In this document: positions 1 to 7,587 of the stretch, piece after piece | Layout of the letters: each line of letters opens with the position of its first letter | How positions within the stretch are numbered: the stretch's first letter is position 1 | Assembly (NCBI GenBank): GCA_018825925.1 | Contig: JAHKAT010000296.1 | Location: forward strand, 1-9,837 | Direction of reading: 5' to 3' | Source of the DNA: Bacteroidota bacterium | GTDB lineage: Bacteria; Bacteroidota; Bacteroidia; Flavobacteriales_D; Crocinitomicaceae | DNA length: 9,837 bases | The notes under the pieces: generated by a model | Told to the model about the DNA's origin: nothing | Database searches by the model: none | The model's input: the letters and a program-made list of their open reading frames with translations, nothing else | Position numbers and translations under genes: made by a program

Positions 1-89
1 TAGATTTAAGTCGATTTGAAAGAGGAACCTATATGGTTTCTATCAAAGCGAGCCAAGGCGAAACCCTTGCACGTATTGTGAAACAATAA
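1..89 (+). CDS. C-terminal end of a T9SS type A sorting-domain protein (5' end outside window)
   Basis: Reading from base 3 gives 28 residues before a TAA at 87-89. They contain GTYMVSIKASQGE and end LARIVKQ. The pattern of an aromatic/Gly-Thr-Tyr strand, a short Gly-containing turn, and a final hydrophobic strand ending in Lys is typical of the last strands of the type A (Por secretion) C-terminal sorting domain of Bacteroidota. In that family the domain directs a protein already in the periplasm through the type IX secretion machinery and is then cleaved off. Nothing of the passenger domain is visible, so its function cannot be stated. The hairpin at 110-145 closes the gene. The assignment rests on a short tail and should be confirmed from upstream sequence. 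Confidence 0.72.
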   Translation, partial: DLSRFERGTYMVSIKASQGETLARIVKQ

Positions 90-109
90 TAAAACAAAAT
101 AAAATGTAG

Positions 110-145
110 AAATGCGGAGCAAGAAATTGTTCCGCATTTTTGTTT
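110..145 (+). terminator. Rho-independent terminator with GAAA tetraloop
   Basis: Left arm AAATGCGGAGCAA (110-122) pairs with TTGTTCCGCATTT (127-139) as a 13-base-pair stem with one G-U pair, closing on a GAAA tetraloop (123-126). It is followed by a T-rich run (TTGTTTTC). It lies 20 bases after the stop of the T9SS type A gene and before the dioxygenase gene, so it most likely ends the upstream transcript. The A-rich bases on the left side become U-rich on the opposite strand, so some activity in both directions is possible. Confidence 0.88.
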
Positions 146-175
146 TCTATAACTTAGACCTTTAAAAAAATAGAT

Positions 176-700
176 ATGCTCGCTCCTTTCAATCTTCAAA
201 AATGGATCAATGACAATAGAGATTTACTCAAACCACCTGTTGGCAACAAAAACTTGTACCATGAAGCTGGAGATTTTATTGTCATGATTGTCGGTGGCCC
301 AAATGCACGTAAGGATTATCACTATAATGAAACAGAAGAATTGTTCTATCAAATTGAAGGAGATATTGTAGTAAAAATCCAAGAAAATGGCCAGTCAAGA
401 GACATCCCAATTCGAGAAGGAGAAATGTTTTTGCTGCCGGCTAAAACTCCCCACTCTCCTATTCGAGGTGAAAACACCGTAGGTCTTGTCATTGAAAAGG
501 TGCGCAGAAATTCTGATTACAAGGATGGTTTAATGTGGTTTTGTGAAAAGTGTAACACAGAATTAAAAAGTTATAAATTCGAATTAGAGAACATAGAAAA
601 AGATTTTCTTCCGCGATTTAAAGAGTTTTATTCATCTGAAGAAGCGCGAACTTGTGAAAACTGCGGGCATGTAATGGAGGTTGATTCAAGATTTGTTTAA
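176..700 (+). CDS. nbaC: 3-hydroxyanthranilate 3,4-dioxygenase
   Basis: This 174-residue cytoplasmic cupin enzyme opens the ring of 3-hydroxyanthranilate with O2 to give 2-amino-3-carboxymuconate semialdehyde, which closes spontaneously to quinolinate, the NAD precursor. The likely Fe(II) ligands are H49, E55 and H93, with the family's substrate-contacting residues at R45, R97 and E107. The C-terminus has the rubredoxin-like second metal site seen in bacterial members: CEKC (C123/C126) and CENC (C160/C163). Length is normal for the bacterial family. The start is the first ATG after the upstream terminator and gives the usual N-terminus (PFNLQKWI). No Shine-Dalgarno is visible. A poor -7 candidate, TAACTTAG (150-157), with TTG at 127-129 would overlap the terminator hairpin and is only tentative. 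No other kynurenine-pathway gene is in the window. The 3' end faces the next gene with 2 bases between stops. Confidence 0.95.
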   Translation: MLAPFNLQKWINDNRDLLKPPVGNKNLYHEAGDFIVMIVGGPNARKDYHYNETEELFYQIEGDIVVKIQENGQSRDIPIREGEMFLLPAKTPHSPIRGENTVGLVIEKVRRNSDYKDGLMWFCEKCNTELKSYKFELENIEKDFLPRFKEFYSSEEARTCENCGHVMEVDSRFV

Positions 701-702
701 AT

Positions 703-3700
703 TTATTTAAGAACAGTAACGAATCCAACCCTGTTGGTGACTTCATTATTTTTACTTGTGTACTTTAGTTTCCAAGTATATACTCCATCCGGAACTACTT
801 TTTCTTTATAAGTTCCGTCCCAAGCATTTGCACTCGGTGTTAGTGTATGTATCAATTCACCCCAACGATTGTAAATTTCACAAGTGAAATCGGCTAAATT
901 TATGCCATACACCTTAAAAACTTCATTGAATTGATCTCTGTCCGGTGTAAAACTATTTGGAAGGAACACTAATGGGTCATAGTCTATTGTAACTTCATCT
1001 TGGCTTACACATCCATTGTCATCCGTGAACTCAACTAAGTAGGTAAACGATTCATTCGGTTCAGCAATTGTTGTTTGGCAAAGTGTACAGGATAATTCAA
1101 AATCAGGTGACCATACATAATTGCCCCCAGGTACACTCCCTTCTCCAAAAAGCTGCACTTGATCTCCTAAGCCAACAAAGTAAGAAGATGCGGTTGCTTC
1201 CACCTTGGTATTAGGAAATAATTCCACACGGAAAAAGGCAGTGTCGAGACAGCCAAATTGATCTGTGCCAATTACCGAATAATCTGTTGAATTTCTAGGA
1301 GAAACTAACACAGTATCAATCGATAGGTAGATTATGCCAAAATCAGGCATCCAATTGTAGCTAACTGCACCTGTTGAAAATAGTTCTGCCGTATCTGTCA
1401 AGCACACAAACGGATCACCATCTAGCGTAACTTCTGGCAGTACTTGATCAACATAGATACTATCTTGAACCGAACCACAAGAATTTGTAAAAGTGCACAC
1501 ATAATACCCTTCAAATGTGCCATTTATGTAAAATATAGAATCGTTGTCAGGATCTTTTACTACCGGTCGGTTCCAACTGTAAATATCAGCGCCTCCTACA
1601 ATCACTTGCAAACTATCATACCAACAAATCACTAATGAATCTTCAATTATCGGTACAGGCAAGTCGAACCGAACCTCCACAGTTACAAAGTCTGCGTACT
1701 GACATCCATTGATCGTAGTAATCAACAAGGTATAAGTGATTGAGGTATCTGGCAAGCACAAGGGGTTCGGGCTATTCGGGTCATCTAGATAAGTGCTTGG
1801 AGACCATTGATATTGAACACCTCCTGACGCTTCTAGGTTTGCAGAGTAGGTTATACAAAGTGATGTGTCGTTTGGAAATTCAATATTTTCTTCAAACACG
1901 GTAACCGTGACGCTTAGAGTATCAACTCCACATGAATCTCGCACAATGACCACAAAGGTCGTCGTAGTATCCAAAGGCAAAACCATAGGATTTGCAAGGG
2001 TCGAGTCATTCAACAAGATGCCCGGACTCCATTCATAACTTGATCCCCCCGATGCTTCTAATTGATAGGTGTCTCCTTTACAAATCGAGGTTGGTGGACT
2101 CAATAAATTAGCTGAAAAATCACCTATAGTAACTACGAGTGTTGTGGTGTCTGGTAAGAAACAATTGTTAGAATCACTGACAATCAAGGTGACATTATAA
2201 GTCCCTGGTCCGGGATATTGGTGAGAAGGACTTTGTAATCCAGAGGTTCCTCCATCTCCAAAATCCCATTCATATACATTGGCATTTTGTGTGAAGTTTT
2301 GAAAAAATACAGGGTCTGGATCACAAATCAAGGGTTCGGTAACAGTGGCTAGCGCTTGAATTACTCCCAACTCAAATTTAAACACTGCAAGGTTGCAATT
2401 GGAGCTTTTGTTGGTGGTTGACCAAACTCCAGGGGTGGTAGTAAAGCCATTGGGATTCCCTCCACAAGCCGCACAAACAGCGTGATATATGTTGCCGTTT
2501 TTATCAAAACGACTTGTGCCACCGTCGACATGATTAAAGCTACTCGTTAAACTTCCAAAGAAAGTCCCATACATCAAACCCGTTGCTTGCGCGTCCAATA
2601 CTGCGATATAAAAGTTACTGCCATTGGTCGTTGATTGATACGCATCTGATGTTACAGGCAATCCGTTGGTACTCGAATTTGATGCCTGACCATTGGAACG
2701 ATTCAGTTGCCCTCCCCAACCTGAAAGATAAATCCGATAACAATTACTAACCAAAAATGCTGTAGGCGAAATTTCTATGTAGTCAAGCCCTGCTCCTAAC
2801 ATTGTTGTCCAATTTGTTGCCATTAAATTAGGGGTAAATTGACGCATGAAAAGACCTGAATTTGCAACACCATATTTTCCAGGTGTAATGGCATAAGCTG
2901 TTGTGGTTTGACCAAGCACATATACTTGATTAAGTGGGTCAAGTTGAACAAAATAGACTTGGTCATAACCCGTTTGTCCTACATATGTTCCATTGATCGT
3001 TTGTCCAGTATTCCCATTCAAACGAAGTACAAAACCATCTCCTTGTCCTCCAGCATTAACCGGCTGCACTCCTCCCGATCCCAAAGCAATATTTGGAGAA
3101 TTTGTTCCCCCTGCGACATAAACATCGCCATTCGCTGCTATCTCAACACTTGTTCCTACGTCTACATTTGAACCTGAAATATAACGCGACCATGCCAAAG
3201 TATTCAAAGAAGAATTCAATTTAAAAGCGATAGCACTTTGAGGGCCATTCATTGCCGACGGTGATCCTGCAATAGGAAAGTTTGACGAGCTAGTTGAGGA
3301 GGCCACATATACGTTTCCGTTAATGTCCAAATTTATTTCACCACGAAATGAATCACCTAAATTATAATCCAAAGTACCGATATTGACCCCGTCATTATTA
3401 TTTCCTCCGACATAGGTGCTGTTTAATAAAGCTGTACCATTACTATTGAAACGACTAACGAAAATATCCGAGCCATTGGGGAATTCCAATCCATACCTTG
3501 TAAAATTCGATCCACCAGCAAAAGAATTACTCAATCCTGCATTGGTTGGGAAGTTTATCGAAGAAGTAATGCCTAAGACATATAATTCACCCGAAGGAGT
3601 TGTAATCATACTGGATGGAAATTCATTGGAAGTACCTCCCAAGTAGGTGCAGTACAACAAGTTAGTCCCTGTTGCGTTAAATTTTAAAATGGAAACATCA

Positions 3701-4623
3701 AAATTAGGTGTACCTGATCCTGCATTGTTAAAGGTCATATCATAAGCTCCCGTGGTTACGGGTAAACCCGAACCAAAAACAACTCCTCCTCCATAAACAG
3801 TTCCACCAGGCCCTGGAGTAGCGGTCGATCCCCAATTATCAGCAGTTGAACCACTAAAGGTTGAGAATGACAAACTCGGGTCAATTACTAAGGGCATACT
3901 TTTATCATATTCTCCCAAAGAATAGCTTAGTTTGCCCTCGATTATTCGAAAATCACAAGAAACTGCTCTTTTTTCACCATCCAATATTTGAAATGCAAGA
4001 GGCGCCGATTCGTAGATCATTCCAAAAGAATGAGCAATTACCAATCTTCCATTTTTATCGATACTTGTTTTATCAGCACCTTCCAGGGAAAACTGTAAAA
4101 CACTTGGATCGACACCAGCAGCGACTATCCATTCATACTTTAATCCCGAGTTTTCAGTAGAATACACCAAATCGATTCCCGGATAAACTGATTTTAACTC
4201 TGTTTTCGCATAGGATTTAACGAAATTCTTCCATTTGGAAGGTTCTGCGCCTAGATAAAAATTGGAGTGAAATTCTGATGGATTGGAATTGATCTGTGCA
4301 CCTTGCCACTTTGCACCAATAAAACTGAGTTTAATGTAATGTCCTCGAGCTGAAGATTCCTCAGAAGTAACTGCTTTCTCCTTTTCGTTATGGTGTATAT
4401 GTGCTGCGCCTACGTCATAAAAATTAAAACCTATTCCATCCTTTAAAAGGTAAGTCTCACCACCAACCACCTTGGTTTTAAATAAAATTTCCTCTTGCCA
4501 TTGACCTTTGTTTGGGCACAACCATACCTCATCTTTCTGTCCAAAAGCTAGGCAGCCAAAAAAGGCCCATGCTATAAAATAGGTTAACTTGCTCATTATC
4601 ATTAAGGCAGCCTTCTTATGCAT
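703..4623 (-). CDS. Giant secreted beta-propeller/PKD/Ig-like repeat protein with T9SS type B sorting domain
   Basis: A 1306-residue exported protein. Visible regions in order: a signal peptide (about residues 11-29, hydrophobic TYFIAWAFFGCLAFG then Q); an N-terminal beta-rich domain (30-250, containing NKGQW and PGIDLVY) like that found in many large Flavobacteriales surface proteins; a Gly/Asn/Ser-rich SBBP-type beta-propeller region (about 255-750) with recurring units such as TYLGG, TYVGG and GNVYVA; a PKD domain (about 757-833, YEWDFGDGG and GTYNVTLIVSD); about five Ig-like repeats (838-1216) with YxWSP and GC motifs; and the gliding-motility-type C-terminal domain (1217-1306: FLPNSFTPDRDQFNEVF, YNRWGELIH, WDGTYKEKVVPDGVYTWKL). 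Type B domains target proteins to T9SS, often leaving them at the cell surface or released. The function is probably adhesive or structural, but no catalytic site is seen. M8 or M10 are alternative starts that put the basic residue closer to the hydrophobic core. The gene is monocistronic as far as visible, divergent from purF. Confidence 0.93.
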   Translation of the reverse strand: MHKKAALMIMSKLTYFIAWAFFGCLAFGQKDEVWLCPNKGQWQEEILFKTKVVGGETYLLKDGIGFNFYDVGAAHIHHNEKEKAVTSEESSARGHYIKLSFIGAKWQGAQINSNPSEFHSNFYLGAEPSKWKNFVKSYAKTELKSVYPGIDLVYSTENSGLKYEWIVAAGVDPSVLQFSLEGADKTSIDKNGRLVIAHSFGMIYESAPLAFQILDGEKRAVSCDFRIIEGKLSYSLGEYDKSMPLVIDPSLSFSTFSGSTADNWGSTATPGPGGTVYGGGVVFGSGLPVTTGAYDMTFNNAGSGTPNFDVSILKFNATGTNLLYCTYLGGTSNEFPSSMITTPSGELYVLGITSSINFPTNAGLSNSFAGGSNFTRYGLEFPNGSDIFVSRFNSNGTALLNSTYVGGNNNDGVNIGTLDYNLGDSFRGEINLDINGNVYVASSTSSSNFPIAGSPSAMNGPQSAIAFKLNSSLNTLAWSRYISGSNVDVGTSVEIAANGDVYVAGGTNSPNIALGSGGVQPVNAGGQGDGFVLRLNGNTGQTINGTYVGQTGYDQVYFVQLDPLNQVYVLGQTTTAYAITPGKYGVANSGLFMRQFTPNLMATNWTTMLGAGLDYIEISPTAFLVSNCYRIYLSGWGGQLNRSNGQASNSSTNGLPVTSDAYQSTTNGSNFYIAVLDAQATGLMYGTFFGSLTSSFNHVDGGTSRFDKNGNIYHAVCAACGGNPNGFTTTPGVWSTTNKSSNCNLAVFKFELGVIQALATVTEPLICDPDPVFFQNFTQNANVYEWDFGDGGTSGLQSPSHQYPGPGTYNVTLIVSDSNNCFLPDTTTLVVTIGDFSANLLSPPTSICKGDTYQLEASGGSSYEWSPGILLNDSTLANPMVLPLDTTTTFVVIVRDSCGVDTLSVTVTVFEENIEFPNDTSLCITYSANLEASGGVQYQWSPSTYLDDPNSPNPLCLPDTSITYTLLITTINGCQYADFVTVEVRFDLPVPIIEDSLVICWYDSLQVIVGGADIYSWNRPVVKDPDNDSIFYINGTFEGYYVCTFTNSCGSVQDSIYVDQVLPEVTLDGDPFVCLTDTAELFSTGAVSYNWMPDFGIIYLSIDTVLVSPRNSTDYSVIGTDQFGCLDTAFFRVELFPNTKVEATASSYFVGLGDQVQLFGEGSVPGGNYVWSPDFELSCTLCQTTIAEPNESFTYLVEFTDDNGCVSQDEVTIDYDPLVFLPNSFTPDRDQFNEVFKVYGINLADFTCEIYNRWGELIHTLTPSANAWDGTYKEKVVPDGVYTWKLKYTSKNNEVTNRVGFVTVLK

Positions 4624-4650
4624 TCAGAAGGTTGCTAAACTAAGGTCACT

Positions 4651-4658
4651 TAAATATA
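4651..4658 (-). promoter_or_regulatory. Possible Bacteroidota -7 promoter element for the giant T9SS gene
   Basis: On the minus strand this reads TATATTTA, matching seven of eight positions of the Bacteroidota -7 consensus TAnnTTTG. It lies 27 bases upstream of the ATG at 4623. No TTTG -33 element is seen at the usual distance, and the DNA is AT-rich, so chance is a real possibility. Confidence 0.3.
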
Positions 4659-4743
4659 CGACTGATTTTTAAATAATTGGTTGTCTAGTTCCTTAAGAAA
4701 ACGTAAAATTTAAATTGATTTTATGCCTTGGCTAAAAAAACCG

Positions 4744-4751
4744 TAAATTTG
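4744..4751 (+). promoter_or_regulatory. purF: Bacteroidota -7 promoter element for the purF-kinase-gpmI operon
   Basis: TAAATTTG matches the Bacteroidota -7 consensus TAnnTTTG at every fixed position and lies 28 bases upstream of the purF ATG, which would give a 5' leader of roughly 20 bases. The -33 element is poorly matched: TTATG (4721-4725) has nearly the expected spacing of about 18 bases, while the better TTG (4728-4730) is too close at 13. No operator or riboswitch-like structure (for example a purine aptamer) is visible between 4624 and 4779. Confidence 0.55.
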
Positions 4752-4779
4752 CAATTCATTTATATGCTTCCGCTTCCCC

Positions 4780-6681
4780 ATGAGTGATCCGATTAAACAT
4801 GAATGTGGCATTGCCCTTCTTCGATTAAAAAAACCTCTTCAATTTTATCTTGACAAATACGGGACGGCCTTTTATGGCTTGAACAAAATGCATTTGTTGA
4901 TGGAAAAGCAGCATAATCGTGGTCAGGATGGCGCCGGTTTAGCAAACATTAAGTTGGATATGGAGCCAGGTGAGCGATATATTTCTAGACATAGAAGTAT
5001 TGCAAAACAACCAATTCAAGATCTTTTCAATCATATTTCTGAGAGAATTATTGCCATTGAGGACGAAAATCCGGCTTTATTGAAGGATGTTAATTACTTG
5101 AAGAAAAATGCTGGTTTTACCGGTGAGTTGTTTTTAGGTCACTTGCGATACGGTACTTTCGGAAGAAATTCTATTGAAAGTTGTCACCCTTTTCTTCGTC
5201 AAAACAACTGGATCACAAGAAATTTAGTGGTTGCCGGAAACTTTAACTTAACAAATGTAGACGAATTGTTTAGCGTTCTTTTGCAAATAGGACAACATCC
5301 TAAAGAAGTTTCAGATACAGTTACAGTTCTTGAAAAAATCGGACATTTCCTTGATGTTGAAAACGACGAAATATTAGCAACTCTAAAAGCTCAAGGCTAC
5401 AACAATGCTCAGATTTATCAGCAAATTGCTGATACTTTGAACATAGAAAAAATATTGAAAAAGGCTTCCGAAGATTGGGATGGTGGATACGCGATGGCTG
5501 GGCTTCTCGGTCATGGCGATGCTTTCGTTCTGCGCGATCCTTCTGGAATTCGTCCAGCTTTTTGGTTTGAAGACGATGAAGTTTGTGCCGTTGCTTCTGA
5601 GCGACCGGTTCTGCAAACTGCCTTCAACTTAAGAGAAGAACAAGTTCAAGAATTAAAGCCAGGTAATGCTTTGATTATCAAGAAAAATGGATTTATTTCT
5701 GAACGAGAAATCAATGTCCCTCTCGAACGTAAAAGCTGTTCTTTTGAACGAATTTATTTCTCTCGTGGAAGTGATTTTGATGTTTATAAAGAAAGAAAGC
5801 AATTGGGTAAAAATGTCGTACCTCAAGTTTTAAAAACGATAGATTACGACTTAGATAACTCTGTTTTTTCCTTCATTCCGAACACAGCAGAAGTTTCCTT
5901 TTATGGATTGATTAAAGGTTTAGAAGATTTTTTAAACGATCAAAAATACAAGGCAATTTTGGAAATGGGCGACAAAATGACCCCAGAAAAATTGCATGAA
6001 ATCATCTATCGACGAGCTCGTATTGAGAAAATCGCTATAAAAGACGCCAAGCTAAGAACCTTTATTACACAAGATGATTCTCGTGACGACTTGGTTGCTC
6101 ACGTGTATGACATCACATACGGTTCGGTAGTGCGAGGAAAAGATAATTTGGTCGTTATTGACGATAGTATTGTTCGCGGTACGACTTTAAAACAAAGTAT
6201 TTTAAAAATATTGGATCGCTTAGAGCCAAAGAAAATTGTAGTTGTTTCCTCTGCTCCTCAAATTCGTTTCCCTGATTGCTATGGTATTGACATGGCAAAA
6301 ATGGGTGACTTTATCGCCTTTGAAGCAGCCATTTCTTTACTTAAAGACCGAAAAATGGAGTCGATCATTGACGACGTTTATCGCAAGTGTCTTGAACAAG
6401 TGAATCTTCCGAAAGAGCAAATTAAAAACTACGTTAAGGAAATTTACGCCCCTTTTAGCGACGAGGAAATATCTGCCAAAATCGCTGAACTTTTAACCCC
6501 AAAAACGATCAAAGCAAAGGTGGAAATTATTTACCAAACGGTAGAAAACTTACACAAAGCTTCGCCCGAACATACCGGTGATTGGTATTTCACAGGAGAC
6601 TACCCAACGCCAGGAGGAAATAAAGTAGTGAATCGAGCTTTTTTAAATTGGAAAGAAGGTAAAAACGTAAGAGCATATTAA
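4780..6681 (+). CDS. purF: Amidophosphoribosyltransferase, long Bacteroidota form
   Basis: This 633-residue enzyme is predicted to transfer ammonia from glutamine to PRPP, giving 5-phosphoribosylamine, the first committed step of purine synthesis. The N-terminal Ntn glutaminase half has its probable catalytic Cys at C9 after an 8-residue leader (MSDPIKHE) that would be cleaved, as in Bacillus subtilis PurF. RGQDGAG (47-53), GHLRYGTFG (120-128), GNFNLTN (153-159), DWDGGYA (232-238) and RDPSGIRP (252-259) follow. The phosphoribosyltransferase half has FERIYFSRGSD (322-332), FIPNTAE (365-371), RTFI (426-429), the PRPP loop VVIDDSIVRGTT (458-469) and YGIDM (501-505). It is about 130 residues longer than E. 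coli PurF, through an insert before RTFI and an extended C-terminus. Of the four cysteines that bind [4Fe-4S] in B. subtilis PurF, C320 and C500 appear to have equivalents, but the C-terminal CxxC does not. The start is fixed by the leader and the promoter. A second, canonical PurF elsewhere in the genome is possible. Confidence 0.88.
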   Translation: MSDPIKHECGIALLRLKKPLQFYLDKYGTAFYGLNKMHLLMEKQHNRGQDGAGLANIKLDMEPGERYISRHRSIAKQPIQDLFNHISERIIAIEDENPALLKDVNYLKKNAGFTGELFLGHLRYGTFGRNSIESCHPFLRQNNWITRNLVVAGNFNLTNVDELFSVLLQIGQHPKEVSDTVTVLEKIGHFLDVENDEILATLKAQGYNNAQIYQQIADTLNIEKILKKASEDWDGGYAMAGLLGHGDAFVLRDPSGIRPAFWFEDDEVCAVASERPVLQTAFNLREEQVQELKPGNALIIKKNGFISEREINVPLERKSCSFERIYFSRGSDFDVYKERKQLGKNVVPQVLKTIDYDLDNSVFSFIPNTAEVSFYGLIKGLEDFLNDQKYKAILEMGDKMTPEKLHEIIYRRARIEKIAIKDAKLRTFITQDDSRDDLVAHVYDITYGSVVRGKDNLVVIDDSIVRGTTLKQSILKILDRLEPKKIVVVSSAPQIRFPDCYGIDMAKMGDFIAFEAAISLLKDRKMESIIDDVYRKCLEQVNLPKEQIKNYVKEIYAPFSDEEISAKIAELLTPKTIKAKVEIIYQTVENLHKASPEHTGDWYFTGDYPTPGGNKVVNRAFLNWKEGKNVRAY

Positions 6682-6687
6682 TCTTTG

Positions 6688-7587
6688 ATGAAAAGAAGTA
6701 CCACCATATTCTTCTATTTTTTAGGTGGTTATGTGTTGTTGCAATTTACTTGGTGGGCCTATCATCTTATTGAATTAACCAAAGGTGGCCAACTTGAAAA
6801 TGACAATGTAAACCGAAAAATGCTCATGATTATGAGTGAAGGATTGGTCTTTTTGCTCATCATTCTTGTCGGACTATGGCGCATACGCTATTCGATGAAA
6901 AAAGACATGGTGCAAGCGAATCGCCAAAAAAACTTCCTGCTGTCGGTTACGCACGAATTAAAAACACCTTTAGCATCCAATAAACTAATGCTACAAACCA
7001 TCTTGAAGCACAAATTGGATCAAGAAAAACAAGACCAAATATTAGAAAAAGCAATCTCCGAAAACGTTCGACTGGAGGGGATGATAGACAATATACTAAA
7101 TGCTACTAAGCTAGATCACAATAGCTTACAAACACATCATACTCGATTCAGTGTCAATCAATTGGTTAATAAGGTCGTTGAAAGATACCTCAAAACTTAT
7201 CAAATCTCGGGTCTTAAGGTCATCGAAAATTCACAATCTACAACCCTTGCAGATGAAAACATGATTGAAACTTTGTTGGTCAATTTGATCGATAATGCTA
7301 TTAAATACTGCGACACAAACCCAGAAATAACGATAGAAATTTGCGAAAAAAACGAACTGATTTTTATTGATGTTTGCGACAATGGTCTAGGAATTCACAA
7401 GAATATGCAATCCGAAATTTTCAAAAAATTTGTTCGAGTGGGTGACGAAAACGTCCGCAGCAAAAAAGGTTCTGGTCTAGGCCTGTATATTGCAAGTGAA
7501 TTTGCAAAAGTGAACAATGGCCGACTTTTTCTCTTAGAAAGTAGCACAAAAGGCTCAATATTTAGAATTGAATTAAAGAAAGCATGA
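6688..7587 (+). CDS. Membrane sensor histidine kinase with minimal sensing region
   Basis: A 299-residue inner-membrane kinase. Two transmembrane segments (about 7-29, with aromatic-rich QFTWWAYHL, and 45-65) flank a loop of only about 15 residues, so it has no room for a periplasmic sensor domain and probably senses in or near the membrane, or via a partner. The HisKA domain carries the phospho-acceptor H89 in SVTHELKTP. The HATPase domain has the N box LLVNLIDNAIKY (196-207), the G1 box DNGLGI (231-236), the F box IFKKFVRV and the G2 box GSGLGLYI (261-268), all intact, so it should be active. No HAMP or PAS domain is seen. I chose the ATG at 6688 over the in-frame TTG at 6685. It starts 6 bases after the purF stop and overlaps gpmI by 4 bases (ATGA). 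No response regulator is next to it, so the partner is unknown. Confidence 0.93.
   Translation: MKRSTTIFFYFLGGYVLLQFTWWAYHLIELTKGGQLENDNVNRKMLMIMSEGLVFLLIILVGLWRIRYSMKKDMVQANRQKNFLLSVTHELKTPLASNKLMLQTILKHKLDQEKQDQILEKAISENVRLEGMIDNILNATKLDHNSLQTHHTRFSVNQLVNKVVERYLKTYQISGLKVIENSQSTTLADENMIETLLVNLIDNAIKYCDTNPEITIEICEKNELIFIDVCDNGLGIHKNMQSEIFKKFVRVGDENVRSKKGSGLGLYIASEFAKVNNGRLFLLESSTKGSIFRIELKKA

Noticed and set aside
2908..4160. Several plus-strand open frames of 76-99 codons inside the giant T9SS gene
   Set aside because: They overlap the well-supported minus-strand gene, whose translation shows continuous domain structure. Their own translations look like random AT-rich frames.
6685..6687. 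TTG as the kinase start codon
   Set aside because: The ATG immediately after it (6688) is in the same frame and is the simpler start; only one residue differs.
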